From NCBI RefSeq assembly GCF_022605165.1, contig NC_063069.1:5270001-5334000 (forward strand): a stretch of DNA of 64,000 nucleotides. The letters are read 5' to 3'. Made by a program: the position numbers and the translations under genes. The stretch comes from Purpureocillium takamizusanense. Lineage: Eukaryota > Ascomycota > Sordariomycetes > Hypocreales > Ophiocordycipitaceae. The number at the start of each line of letters is the position of its first letter. Position 1 is the first letter of the stretch. Below, in pieces: positions 33,901-45,169 of this stretch. The notes beneath the pieces were generated by a model. That model made no database searches. It had not been told where the DNA came from and worked only from the letters and a program-made list of their open reading frames with translations.

Positions 33901-34085
33901 CTGTCGGCGTGTAGGTAGCCTGATAGTATCTGAGAGAGCTCGGCGAGTACAAAAGAGCCGGTCTCCTCGTCTTTGGCATCTCTTATGTGGCATGCCATCA
34001 AAAACCCCATCAAGCTCAGCCCTCATTACAATCATCACTGTCAACAACGTTATACGCAGCGACCATCTACTAGACAAACGACATC
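30904..34085. other. gene-poor region
   Basis: About 3.2 kb with no gene I can support on either strand. Longest open frames are under 110 codons and have irregular composition. A run of G at about 31469-31475 and scattered short AT-rich patches are present. I see no transposon ends or recognisable transposase fragment. Confidence 0.5.
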
Positions 34086-34454
34086 ATGAAGATCTCAAGC
34101 GCCTTTCTCCTCACCCTCCTCACCAGCGCGCTGGCCGCGCCTCATGAGGCTGGCGTTCCCTCCGACTCCACCAAGCGCGACGTCGCCGCCAGAGACGTCC
34201 AGGAACCCGGGGCGCAGGCCGCCATCGACGTCAGGCAGGCCGGCGGTGCCACCATCTTTCAAGACCCCCCGCTCGACGCCGATGACGAGGAGATAGTGCC
34301 ACGAGCCCCGAAGAAGAAGGGCAAGAAGAAGGGCAAGAAGGGCAAGAAGAAGGGGAAGAAGGGCAAGAAGGGCAAGAAGGCAAAGGCTGCAAAGGCTGCA
34401 GACGCCGCCGCGGCCAGGGTCACTGACAGCAACGATGCTCCGGGCGTTGTCTAA
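34086..34454 (+). CDS. small secreted protein with Lys/Gly-rich tail
   Basis: A single exon of 122 residues. Residues 1-18 form a clean signal peptide ending ALAA. A KR pair at 30-31 is a probable Kex2 site, giving a short propeptide. The middle part is acidic (DPPLDADDEEI, about 60-70). Residues 76-98 are almost entirely Lys and Gly in repeats of the type KKGKK, followed by an Ala/Lys stretch and a neutral tail. The mature protein would carry a very strong positive charge at one end next to an acidic segment. I recognise no family. Such a tail could bind anionic surfaces, nucleic acids or cell walls, or act as a nuclear localisation signal in a host cell; none is shown. The coding DNA is a purine-rich repeat, so length variation among strains is likely. 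Confidence 0.7.
   Translation: MKISSAFLLTLLTSALAAPHEAGVPSDSTKRDVAARDVQEPGAQAAIDVRQAGGATIFQDPPLDADDEEIVPRAPKKKGKKKGKKGKKKGKKGKKGKKAKAAKAADAAAARVTDSNDAPGVV
34311..34400 (+). repeat. purine-rich coding repeat (AAG/GGC codons)
   Basis: Irregular repetition of AAGAAGGGC-type units encoding the Lys/Gly tail of the small secreted protein. Slippage here would change tail length in steps of one residue without breaking the frame. Confidence 0.6.
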
Positions 34455-35674
34455 GATGATGCAGAGTTCAGTGTTATACGGAACTGAGTGTTGTGCACGC
34501 TTTGAGTTGGTATTGTGAGGCGCGTGCGCCGGTGGTTAGCTGCGACTTCTACTTGACTACACACAAATATGTTGCTAGACAACATGCAAAGAGCCGCCAA
34601 AGCGAACATATATTTGGGCTGCCAACATTCCCCAGCAGACGCCCGTGAGGTTTCCTTTGATGTCTTAGATGGCCTACCTGTGCAGTCGGCATCCAGCATT
34701 GTTTGAAGGTGAAGATGTTTCCATTATGTATATGAATGGCGACCCCATCTCCGCTGAACATCCCCATCTCCGCTGAACACCCCCATCTCCGCTGATGCGA
34801 GCATAAGAACGTGCCAGAAAGCTTGATTCCAAGCACATGTGCGAGGTTCGCTCTGAGTGACAGCGGAGCAAACTCATTAGGCTCGCGTCAATAGCCAACC
34901 CTACTCTTAGCGGAAATTCGAGTCAGGCCCCTGACCTGTCGTTCCTGCCATTGGCCCCCCATACAACCCCCGCGTTTGATCTGCTTGCTCCAACACTAGG
35001 GGTACGACCGTTGAAACGGGCGAGGTAGCAGACCTTGACAACGCTGCGCATCCACCACAGGATCGGGAATATGGGGCACTTCCCAAACAAGCAGATCCGT
35101 CTTCATACCGCCCTTTTAGTTGGTGAGGTCTGGTGTGAGGGGGACGAACCGCGCCGGGGCCACTTTGACACCGTGACAGTCACCAGTCGCGACTTTGACA
35201 GGCGGCTGGTGCGCTCCTGAAACACGGCTCGCTCTCCTGAAGAATGGGAGCTATCTGTGGTGCAGGTGCACGGGCGTCTTTGCGAGGTCAACGTCGCGCG
35301 CAGAGTGACGAGTACAGTATTGCAACGCGAATGAATCCAGCAGATGCAAATACTACCTAAGAACCCATGACTCGGCTGAAACTATTGTCTTGTGGCGACG
35401 ATGGCAATCGCGGCTTGAATCAGGCTGTGCCAAAGGTAAATGGCTGCGTGCTTGATGCTTAAAGTTGGTCAAGCTGGCCTCTGCTAACTAATTGGCTTCG
35501 GGTTCTCTACTTCCCGTTGTTCTTTCCATCTATATGCAAGAAAGACCTTCGAAAGGCCTATTCAACGCGTGCGCTACCACCTGGACCGATCGATCCACAA
35601 GTGAATCATTCCTCGGACGGGAAACGGGGAATCCGCCGAGGCACGTCTGGTAATTAGATGACCACCTCCCGAAT
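34455..35674. other. intergenic with a minisatellite
   Basis: No gene supported. It contains the three-copy 19-bp repeat at 34744-34798 and the upstream region of the SET gene. Confidence 0.55.
34744..34798. repeat. 19-bp tandem repeat, three copies
   Basis: Three successive units of CCCATCTCCGCTGAACAY form, spaced exactly 19 bp (CATCTCC starts at 34746, 34765 and 34784). Copies are nearly identical, so the array is young and may vary between strains. Confidence 0.75.
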
Positions 35675-37037
35675 ATGCACTCAAGGCGGATTCTAGCCGG
35701 CATGTGCTCCGTCGGCACGACACTAGCTGGCCAACTACACTTCATATCGGAAGAGATATGCCTACGATCACCACTTTCACCGTCCCAGTGCCGACTTAGT
35801 GGGCCAGACGGTTTCCATCATGGCCTAATGCAAAGTACGCACGATATTGGCGGCTCGACTGCAGCACCGCCGTTTTCATGGGACTTCAAGCCACGATGCG
35901 TCACCGCCAGCGACCCGGAAGACGATGAGCCCTATTGTCTGTATTCGTCGCACTCCTTCGCCGGCGGGCGGGGTATATCGATCGTGACAACTCCCGACCG
36001 TATCGAGTCCATTCTGCAGATGTCGGCATTCGCCCAGTCCAATTCATCGCATGATCTTAACACGCAGGCAACCCCGCCGTTCGAGGAAAGAGAGCTCCCG
36101 GGGCGCGGCCGGGGGTTGATTGCAAACAAGACGGTACTCCGCGGCGACCGACTGTTTGCGTACACTCCGGTGCTGCTGCTAGATGATGAGGCATACGAAG
36201 CCCTGAGCGAAGAAGAGTGGATCGATCTTGAGACGGCGGCGGTTGAGCAACTTCCCGCGGCCACCAGGGCGGAATTTTGGAAGCTATACGGCCAACCGTT
36301 GGGGAACCCAGTCAGCGACCGGATCAATACAAACGCCTTTGAGATTGAAACCGCTGATGGCACATACTATGGCGTGTTTCCAGAAATTGCAGTGAGTACC
36401 TTTCATGCAGCGCGGTGCGATCAACCAATGTTGATGCTGACGGTGACAGCGCCTCAATCACGACTGCCGGCCCAACGCTGCCTACTTTTTCGACCAGCAG
36501 AGCTTCACGCATTACGTGCATGTCGTAACGACCGTGGCGCCTGGCACCGAGCTCACCATTACCTACGTCGATCCCCACATGTCCCGCTCGCAGCGGCGGC
36601 GGCAGCTGTCCAGTTCATGGGGCTTCGAGTGCTCCTGCAGCCTCTGCACCGCCCATCCGAGCCTGGGCCAGGAGTCAGACTCGCGGCTGAAGCAGATCAA
36701 TGCCCTGAACGAGAAGCTGGAGAAGTCCTCGGCGTTGGGGTCGAGCGACGCGGCGAGAGCATTGATCAGCCTGTACGAGCAGGAACGCATACACGCCGCC
36801 GCGAGCACCGCACACCGGTTCGCGGCGAAGGCATTTTGCGCCGAGGGTCGCCGGTGGGAGACGATCGCCCACGCGCGACTCGCGACTGAACTTACCATGC
36901 TCGACGAGGGGTTCCACGACGAGGAGGTCGGGGCCATGAGACGCCTGGCGGAGGAACCTCACACGCAGTCGTGTTGGCCCGGGGTGGCTCCTCCCAATGC
37001 GACTATAGAGGCCGCTTGGGCTGGCAACTTCTTGTAA
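35675..37037 (+). CDS. SET-domain protein (SMYD-like)
   Basis: Exons 35675-36391 and 36450-37037 give 434 residues. SET proteins transfer methyl groups from S-adenosylmethionine to lysines of histones or other proteins. Here the domain starts at about GRGRGLIANKTVLRGD, is interrupted by a helical insert, and resumes in exon 2 with RLNHDCRPNAAYFF (residue 240 on) and ELTITYVDP, the cofactor and catalytic-pocket motifs. The post-SET cysteines appear as CSCSLC. There is no MYND finger, so it belongs to the stand-alone fungal SET group. The C-terminal 130 residues are helical. Substrate unknown. The start at 35675 gives about 60 residues before the first conserved-looking segment; a start further in is possible. 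The intron is 58 bp. Confidence 0.87.
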
Positions 37038-37357
37038 GCCGCTGCTCCTTGCTGAACGCGGCAATGAATGATGAACCGTTCGCTTTCTTCACATGAACGC
37101 GCAGGCACGCGCCGACGAAGTATATAATCTAAACAACGATGGCGGGACCCTGCTTCTTCTGGGAAGTGCCTTGCATGGAGTTTTGAGTTAAAAAAAAAAG
37201 CCTGATCAGCATTGTCGAGTCCACATATTCCGTTGATCCTTTTCACGTGATGCCCCTGAACGAGCGAGCATCAGAATGCTTGGGATTGAACCAGAAGTTG
37301 GCAGTCGCACGTTCCTGGAACCACAACCAAACACGTTTTCGACGTGTCTAACATGCG
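37038..37357. other. intergenic
   Basis: Spacer of 320 bp between two genes on the same strand, containing a run of about ten A at 37189-37199. Nothing else seen. Confidence 0.5.
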
Positions 37358-38193
37358 ATGCCATCACCGATCGTGGACGCGACCCTGCAGGCCACGGCCC
37401 TCTCTGCAGCGTCCAACCTCTGCGCCCAGTTCATCGACGCCTATCAACACCAGGTCCGTGGTCCATCCCCCGTCACTACAGACGCCCCGTTGCCTCGCTG
37501 GGGCTTACACGCGGCGTCCCGTCCGTCAACAATTATAGCGCGCCTTTCGACTGGACTTGTCGCAGCTGTTCCGGTTCCTCGTTCTCACGCTGTTGACCGC
37601 GCCGCCCAACTTCATCTGGCAGCAGTTCCTCGAGAGGAAGCTCCCGGCGTACCCGTCCGATGCCCGCGCGCAGAACAAGAAGCCGCCGCGAGACGTGGAG
37701 CTCAAGGCGCTGGAGGAGGCCACCGCCGGCAACAATCCCAGTAGTGGCCGTGATGGAGGGCCCTCGGCGGCGCCCCGCTTCAGCTTGCGCAACACGCTGG
37801 CCAAGTGGTTCATCGACTGCATCACCGTAGGCGCCGTGATGAACACGGTTGCCTTTCTGGCGCTCATGGGCTTGCTCAAGGGCCAGCACCGGTCCCAGAT
37901 CTGGCACAACATCAAGACCGTAGGCCACTCCATGACACACATTCCTGTGTTTTTTTTTTTTTTTTTTTGCTGCCAAAGCGACAACATGAAGGCGGGGAAG
38001 CCGACCGAAACGATGCTGACGTCTGGTCCTCCTCCAGGAAACGGTACCGATCATTGTAGCGGGCTACAAGATCTGGCCGATTGCATCCATCGTGAGCTTC
38101 AGCTTCGTGCCGGTGCGTCGTCGGATTGTCTTTTTGAGCGTGGTCGGGCTCATTTGGGGCATCTACATGAGCCTCGTCGCGGCACGTGTTTGA
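37358..38193 (+). CDS. Mpv17/PMP22 family membrane protein
   Basis: Exons 37358-37453, 37539-37919 and 38038-38193 give 210 residues. Members are small four-helix proteins of mitochondrial inner or peroxisomal membranes, thought to form channels or support metabolite balance. Exon 2 begins RAFRLDLSQLFRF, followed by a membrane segment TAPPNFIWQQFLE. The C-terminal signature is present in exon 3: YKIWPIASIVSFSFVPVRRR and LIWGIYMSL. Joining exons 2 and 3 gives NIKT-ETVPIIVAGY. The second intron is 118 bp and contains a run of about 19 T at 37950-37968; the first is 85 bp. A loop of about 45 charged residues between helices (DARAQNKKPPRDVELK and on) is longer than in yeast Sym1, as I recall that protein. 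No clear presequence, so location is open. Confidence 0.85.
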
Positions 38194-39940
38194 GCATGGG
38201 CAGGGCTTGCAGGGGGGGCAACTATAGATATCTGTCAGGGCATCCAAGCGCGACCCTGTCAATTACAGGCCACTGCGTCCAGTGTGCCTCACAGGACAGG
38301 ACACGGAGGCTGCGGGCACTGATGTGGTTCTGCGCAACTTGATAGAGCTCAATGGGAAATTCACGACCAGCAGCGCCGGTCCGAAGGTTCTTGATGTTGA
38401 GGACAGGCGCCATGTTTCGGACCACTGCGCTGAATGCTGGGGAATTTGCGACGTGAATCAACATGCTGGGGCCCAATCATGATTATCAATGGGCATAAGG
38501 AGAGCTACTAAGCTTCAAAGTTGAGTGACGCGGGACAGGGGTCGCCGGTCCAATGTGACGGGGCTTGTCCGTCCACTGCGTTCATGTTCAAAGCTCGCCA
38601 GTGGATAGCGCACGTAAATATGCGGCTCGCTTGCCGGAGCCAAGTGCCTAAAGGATCACAGGTGGTGTGGGCGAGGGGCTGAGCTCCAGCAAAGCCTCAA
38701 CTGTGGATGAGTGATGAGTGAGTGGTGGTGCCCCGTCAAGGTCCTGAGAGGGTGGCGCAGGTGTCACAGCAAGGAGGCCAGGGGGCGTCATGTTCTGGAA
38801 TCGCGCTGCAATGGACGTAGCCTACCTGGAAGTTACTCCCGAAGTATGAAATAGGTGTGGCCCGACTTCGGTTTGAATCCGATCCCCAACCACTTGGCTC
38901 TCCCACGCACGCACACATTCACCCATACAATTGCTCCTACTACTAACAACATGACATGACACTGGTGACGGAGCAAGGGGAGGGAGCCACGACACACGGA
39001 GCGTAAGCACTGATGCCGCGGCCCGCGTCAGCCTCATCAGCCTCCGGGCCCAACCAGCGACAGCGGGAGCACAGGGGAGGGGATGCGGGTGCCGTCTGTC
39101 TGTCTGTCTCATCATCAAAGGGCGCTCTGCCGCTGTGCATCACAGCAGTTAGTGAATGGCCAGCACAAGCTGAACTAAAACCCTCTTTTTTTATGTTGCC
39201 CGCCCACTGGCCGCCTGCCTGCCTGCTGCTCCGCACTTTGGAGGGGCCGCCGGGCGCGTCTCCCGGAGCCTACCTGCCAGTGCCAGCCTGCAGTTTGAGG
39301 GCCAGGCCCCCCCCCCCCCTTGGGGGCTGGAAAGAACCCAAATTATTATTTCGGTTGGCTCAACCTGCGCCCCCCTTTAGTTACTGGACGCCCGCAGGAG
39401 GAAATCTAGAACCCCGAGCGTCGTTCTCCGCCACGTTTCTCGTCAACTCGCTCGAACGTACTCCGTACATCATCGCAGAAGCTGCGTCAACGGCGTTTTA
39501 GGAACTGGCTCTTCTGAGTCCGACTCCGGCGGCGACCAGGCACGCGTTCCCCTACCCCGCGGGGCCACCACCAGCGTCTTCACTCACTCTCCCTCTCACT
39601 CACCCGCCATCACTACCACCACAGCGGCGGAAATGATCCCCGGCATCGACGGCCTGGTTGCGCATCTCTGTGCGCCAAGCCCCTAATAGCCGAGCATCTG
39701 CTCCCCCGTCACCCGCCCTTCCCTTCCGCCGTCTCTCGCTCTCCCGCCGCCGCCGCCGCCGCTCCCCGTCCGCCCCCCCGTGAGAAGCGGCAACGGCGGG
39801 CCTGACGTCCGGATTTCCGTCCCAACTCCCGGTGTCGCACCTGGACCCCTCCCGCCTCCCCCGGGTGCTGGTGTCCCTGTGCGAGCCAGCGAACGACTTC
39901 CCCCCGCGGCGCCGCGTTGCCTTCCCGTCGCCACCAGGTC
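38194..39940. other. intergenic, low-complexity leader region
   Basis: About 1.75 kb without a supported gene. It contains a C run at about 39307-39320, CTGT and CACT micro-repeats, and a long pyrimidine-rich stretch from about 39580 that is probably promoter and 5-prime leader of the transporter gene starting at 39941. Confidence 0.55.
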
Positions 39941-41462
39941 ATGTCGCTGCCCTCGCCGTCGACGGCTTCCCGTCCGTCGACGACGTCGTCCATGACGGCG
40001 CTGAGCATCAGCAAGGGCGACGGCGACGATGGTCCCCCGTGGGATGCGCCCGAGAAGCCTGTTGCGGCTGCGGCCTGGCAGGCGCCCTTTGGCATCATGT
40101 GCGTTCCCCCCGCTGCATCACCATCGACTCGTCCATCCCGTGCCGCATTATCATGCTCCTACTGCCGCTTCCGCCGCTGACACGCAACGTCAGGTCCTGG
40201 ATCTTCTTGTCAAACCTGACCATCTTACTTAACAAGTGGCTCATTGACAATGCCGGGTTCCGTGAGTAGTCCTCTGTGCCCTATCATCAACAACCCCCAT
40301 CACGTTTCACTGCTAACAGCAAGCCTCAAGGTTACCGTACGCCTTTCCCCAACGTGCATTGGCTACACCTCCTCTTCATGCCATGTTCAGTGACTTTTAT
40401 GCTAACTGTCGAACCCGTGTAGCTATCCTCCTGGCCTGCTGGCACTTCGCCTTTACCTCCGTCGTAATACACATCCTCGCCCGCACCACCAGCCTGCTCG
40501 ACTCGCGCCACTCTCTTCACATCACGCCGCGCATCTATGCCCGCACCATTGTCCCCATTGGCGTGTGTTTCTCCCTCTCCATCATCTGCTCCAATGTCGT
40601 CTACCTCTATCTCTCCGTCGCCTTCATCCAAATGCTCAACGCCGCCAACCCAGTCGCCGTCCTCGTCGTTTCGTGGATCTGGGGCGTCACTGACCCGAGC
40701 ACGTCGACTCTGCTCAACATGCTCCTCATCGTTGCCGGCGCTGCCATCGCCTCCTTTGGGGAGATTCAGTTCTCGACCATCGGCTTCGCTTTCCAGGCCG
40801 GCGGCATCGTCTTTGGCGCCATCCGCCTTGTCATGATCCAGGTGCTCGTCAGCCGCAAAGGCATGCGCATGGACCCGCTCGTCGGATTGTACTACTTTGG
40901 CCCTGCGTGCGCCGTCATGACCCTGGCCGCGGCCCTCTTCATCGAGGTTCCTCGATTCCGCATGGACCATTTGATAGATGCGGGCGTTGGCATGCTTGTC
41001 CTCAATGCGGCCGTAGCATTCATGCTCAACGTCACCACCGTCTACCTGGTACGTTGCCGCCGAAGCCGCATCAGCTTGCAAAAACCCTCGTAACCGTGTG
41101 CGCCGCCGGCTAACGTCTTACAGGTCGGCCGAACCTCTGGCCTCGTCATGGCACTGACGGGCATCTTCAAGAACATATTGCTCATCGCGGCATCTGTTGT
41201 CATATGGAACACCAAGATCACGCTCATCCAGGCCGTGGGCTATAGCCTCGCCCTCGTCGGCCTGATATACCATTGGGTCGGCGGGGACCAGCTGGCAAAG
41301 GGCTATAGGGCGGCGGCAAGGGGTATTTTCGGCGCCTCGCAAGGCTCCCCTCTTTTCGGATCGAGTGCACAGCGACGCGCTGCCATGACGGCCGGTTGTC
41401 TGTTTTGCCTTGGAACGCTGGCCCTTGCATATAGAATATGGGAGGCGGACAGGGCTCTGTAG
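39941..41462 (+). CDS. TPT/DMT sugar-phosphate or nucleotide-sugar transporter
   Basis: Exons 39941-40098, 40194-40261, 40331-40336, 40423-41048 and 41124-41462 give 398 residues. It is a ten-helix antiporter of the triose-phosphate translocator branch of the drug/metabolite superfamily, expected in Golgi or ER membranes. Visible: SNLTILLNKWLIDNAGF in helix 1, then FRYPILLACWHFAFT, SIICSNVVYLYLSVAFIQML, NAANPVAVLVVSW, and VGRTSGLVMALTGIFKNILL in the late helices. The third exon is only six bases; it supplies the RYP junction that the family conserves, and skipping it still keeps frame. Introns are 95, 69, 86 (branch CTAAC near 40402) and 75 bp. A second in-frame ATG at 39992 is an alternative start. 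Substrate unknown. Confidence 0.85.
40331..40336 (+). other. proposed 6-nt micro-exon
   Basis: GTTACC is preceded by CTCAAG (acceptor) and followed by GTACGC (donor). Included, the protein reads FRYPILL; skipped, FPILL. Support is the conserved FRYP-type motif of the transporter family and the good splice signals on both sides. Not proven without transcript data. Confidence 0.6.
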
Positions 41463-41527
41463 CGGCATCATTATCATGGTCAATAGAATTGGAGGCGACC
41501 AAATCGAGGGTGCCCGGCTCCGTCTCG

Positions 41528-43356
41528 TCAGTCCGTCTCGGGCGGGAACATCCACCATTGGCACGGCAATGTTAAGAGGCCGTCGCTGCTGCCATCCCAT
41601 AGCCCGTTTGTGACGTCGAGATAGCCTGCCGAGAATGCGTCCTGACCATTCGCGCCCATCTGCGGTGACATGCTCTGCGGGTTGGGCGGCTGAGTCGCGA
41701 CGGAAGAGATGAACCTCGGTGACGCTCGCTGGCCGTTGCCCCCGCGAGGCCTCCCGGGCGAAAGCATGAGCACCTCGCGAGCGATGGTCTGGACCTCCTC
41801 GAGGTTCTTGGCCGCCTTTGTCCAGACGCCCGCCATGGCCTTGTGGTACCCGATGCTGAGGCGGAGCTGGTCGCGGGCGATGGCGAGCTTCTGGTCCTGG
41901 AGGATGAACTTGCACGCCGAGAGGAGCGCGAGCGTGCCGGTCGTGAGCATGCACACGGTGAAGGGGGAGTGGGTGGACGAGCCGCCGGCCGGCAGGGCGA
42001 GGAGTCGTATCTGCGCCTCGGCCGCGTTGATGCATTTCGCCGTGTGGACCGCCTCCAGCTCGGCGGGCGGTCGTGGCGAGCCCTGCTGGCCGTCGCCTGC
42101 CGTCGAGCAACCGGATATGCACTCGAGCTGGTCGAAGGAGCATTTGGAGAATGGTCTGTGCAGGCCGACCGTCGTTCTACGCGTGCATCACCAAGTCAGC
42201 GCGCCGATATATGCTCGCTCTTACAATCCCCAGCGTTGCTTCGCGTGCCATAGTGCCACCAATTGCAGCCAACACATTGTCGGATCAGGGTTCACTTACG
42301 CGTAGACGGCCATGAGCGCCTGGAAGATGAGCTCATCTACCTCGCCATCCGCCGACAGAGGGCTCCTCTTGGTCTCGGGCAGGAGCAGCATCCACCCGTC
42401 GAGCACGGCGTCGGCAACGTCAAGCACCTTGAGTGACGACGTACCCAGCGAGGCCGATGAGGGATTGATGATACTGTTCGCCCTCTCCATGGCCGAGGCC
42501 ATGCCGTGGACGCCGCCAATGAGGTGCGCGAACGATGAGAAGGCGCTGTCGTCTGGGGCGAATTCTCGCGCGTCAAAATCGGCGAGTGTCTTTGGCGTCG
42601 GGATAGTCTGCACTAGGACGATAAGTATATAAAGCGATAAAAGGACCATGGTCAAAATGGACGGCCAAACAAAGACAGGGGAGTATACTGACCCCAAGCT
42701 CGTATTCAGCTTCCTCGCAGGGCAGCTCCGTCGTCGGCTCAACCGTGTTGGCTCGGAAGGTGCTCGAGCGCTTGATGGCGGCGTAGTAGGCGTCGACGAT
42801 GTAAATCTGCCACCACGTCCTGCGGATGCACTCGGCCAGCACCGGATCGTCGGGGGCATGCCTCGCGGCAAAGTCACGCAGGAACATGCCCGACTCGAGC
42901 GCCATGGCGACCGCCGTGTCCATGTGCAACCGCGATGCCTGCGGTTGCTCGCGCCAGTACAGGGCGATGGAGAAGAGCAGATGGCTCTGGGCCAGGAAGT
43001 AGTCGTCGCTAGCCGCCGGTGACCCCAGGACCGCGGCCTCGACCTGCTTTTCGGTTGGCGGCGACACCAGGGGTTCGGAGACGCAGAAGATGGCCCCGAT
43101 GTAGCGCATCACGCAGACCAGCGGCTTGAGGCCGGGCGATGACCCATCTCGCCAGTAGTGCTCCAGTCGCTTGAGGGGTAGCACGCAGGGGTGGAAGCGG
43201 TGGAAGCACTTGTAGTAGAGGTGGATGAGCGAGTCGTTGGCGACGGAGAGGGGCGGTGGCTGGCCCAGCATGGTAGGCGGCGACGTGTCCGAAGGGTGAG
43301 GCTCGGCCGGAGGCGTGAAGAGAGTGCCCATGCCGCCGAAGTGTTGGTGGTGATGA

Positions 43357-43388
<32 letters not shown>

Positions 43389-43859
43389 GTGAGGTGCCTG
43401 GACGGACTGGATGGGAGGCATATCGAGCGTGAGACCTTCATCACCGCCGGAGCGCGGCACGGCATCCAGGTTGTTCGGGCTGCCGGCGGCGGCGGCCGCC
43501 TGGGCCTGCTCGACGCGGGACCGGCGTGCGGCCAACGCGGCGCGGTCCAGCCCACCTCGCCGGGACTTTGCATATCGACACTCCCGGCCCTCGACGGTGC
43601 AGCGCTCGCAGACGGGCTGCGCGGCGTCGCACCGGACGTGCCGGGATCGGCAGGGCAGGCAGGCCAGCGACACTCGCACGCCTCCGTTGCCGCCGCCGCC
43701 GCCCTTTATGCCAACGCCGCCTGGCTGCTGCTCGGCATCGTCATCCATGCTGGTGGTGGTGTAGCTGCTGGCGGGCCCGGCGGGCGTCACGGGCGGGCCG
43801 CCGGCATCCCGTTGCTGCTGCTGCGGCGGCGGCGGTGAGGGGTTGCTGCGGTTCGACAT
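41528..43859 (-). CDS. Zn2Cys6 transcription factor with poly-Gln/His tract
   Basis: Exons 43859-42693, 42607-42300 and 42176-41528 give 707 residues. The zinc cluster has cysteines 67, 70, 77, 84, 87 and 94 (LACLPCRSRHVRC...), with Pro/Gln and Gly-rich low complexity before it. A Gln-run followed by His (about 158-173) lies between DNA-binding and regulatory domains. The Fungal_trans domain follows with FHRFHPCVLPLKRLEHYW, RRTWWQIYIVDAYYAAIKR and LPCEEAEYELG-TIPTPKTLADFD across the first intron. The end is Pro/Asn/Gln-rich, consistent with activation. Intron 1 is 85 bp; a rival splice would give ELGVMQTIP in the same frame. Intron 2 is 123 bp. Convergent with the transporter at 39941. A nuclear regulator; target genes unknown. 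Confidence 0.87.
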
Positions 43860-45169
43860 GGGACATGGGGGGATGGAGCATACGTAGTTGGGAGTTCGGA
43901 TTGAACGTCTGACGGGCGAGAGAGCAGGCAGTGTCGTCAGTTACCTCGGGGTCCAGTACCGATCTGAGCCAATTGGTGTGGCTCGAGATTGAGAGACATG
44001 GATTGGATGGACAAAATGGACGGACGGAACTTTGGGCCGGCCGGGGCAGGCAGTTGAGGCTGAAGGACTCGATGAGGCGGCTGCTTATTATCACCCTAAG
44101 TAATAGCCTCAACCCCAGAGACCCTTAGCTGATGCGTAAGTTGGAGTTGACAAGGGGATTCGTGCTTGCAAAGCACGTGGTGACGTGAAACAAGTCAAGA
44201 TTCTCACAATGTCACGGCATGTTTGAGGGCTCTACGGATACAGCCTCCCAAGTACATCATCAGAACAGGACATGATACGGGATGCTCGGTATTGACCAGT
44301 CGCAAACTTAGTCGAGGGTTTCTAGTACTAGCTTGGCCCAAATCCCATGGCGCTGGGTCGTAGCGTTCAGTCCTTTTCGTCAGTAGCGGCTCGCAACTCG
44401 ACGCGCCCTCTTGATCAAGTCGGCGACAACAAACTGTCCACGAAACTTGATGCTGAGATCGTATCCGCTGTCATGGTTTGCCGAGTGCACGTAATCGGGA
44501 GGTAAACTTTCCCGATAAACTGAGCAATATGACGACGCTCGTTCTTCCTTTTCTGGCGGTTTGCCGTCCGCGTCGGTTCGCTCGTGTAATGGAGAGGAGA
44601 GCGGATACCCCGGGTATCCGTTTCGGGCATCGGGTACCCGATTGATGTGAGTTGCTTTGCAGAACGGGTACCCGAAGTACACCACTTTCAGTGGAGACAC
44701 GGGGACGGGCTAGAGTCGCGTTGGAGCACCTCGCATACGATAGAGCACAAGTTCTTGACATGAGAGTGATAATGAATCCTCTTGACCCGTTGTCTGGCCC
44801 TGTGCGCACGCACACACGCGTGGGGCCTTGTCGCGATGCGTTCGGGTCCGCTGGCTGCGTACACCAAAGACTTACCCGCATGGATCGGTTGGGGCCGTGG
44901 CACGTATCGCCCGGTCTGACCTGTTGGTCCCTGTATCATCGGGTCGGCCGAGACGCATGCTTGAGAATACGTCGTGGGAGTCGGGTTGCTTATAGTATCA
45001 CCGGGAACTGGATCATATACGCGATAGATCCGGGAACCCGAATTATGGGCTGATAGTTGAACGCTCAACAACATTCAAGTGACATAAATATGCCTCGAGG
45101 TCGGCGGGTTGCGGCTAGGTTTGCTCATCATCATCATCATTGAATAACATCTCACTCTACACATTCGCC
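43860..45169. other. intergenic with palindromic GGGTACCC elements
   Basis: About 1.3 kb between divergent genes. Unlike the surroundings it holds several perfect palindromes at 44602-44674. A minus-strand frame at 44380-44700 has a protein-like C-terminal half but no recognised domain, and I do not call it a gene. Confidence 0.5.
44602..44674. repeat. cluster of perfect palindromes
   Basis: CGGATACCCCGGGTATCCG (44602-44620, 9-bp arms) is followed by two copies of CGGGTACCCG at 44631-44640 and 44665-44674. Related CCGGGAAC motifs recur near 44999 and 45029. The spacing and relatedness suggest subterminal repeats of a decayed DNA transposon or a cluster of binding sites. Confidence 0.55.

Noticed and set aside
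38860..38900. tRNA-like T-arm sequence near GGTTTGAATCC
   Set aside because: No matching acceptor stem or anticodon arm at the right distances.
39683..40098. Gly/Arg-rich minus-strand frames
   Set aside because: Antisense of the pyrimidine-rich leader and first exon of the transporter; composition is low complexity.
43191..43838. 215-codon plus-strand frame with a long Leu run
   Set aside because: Antisense of the Gln/His tract and zinc-cluster region of the second transcription factor.
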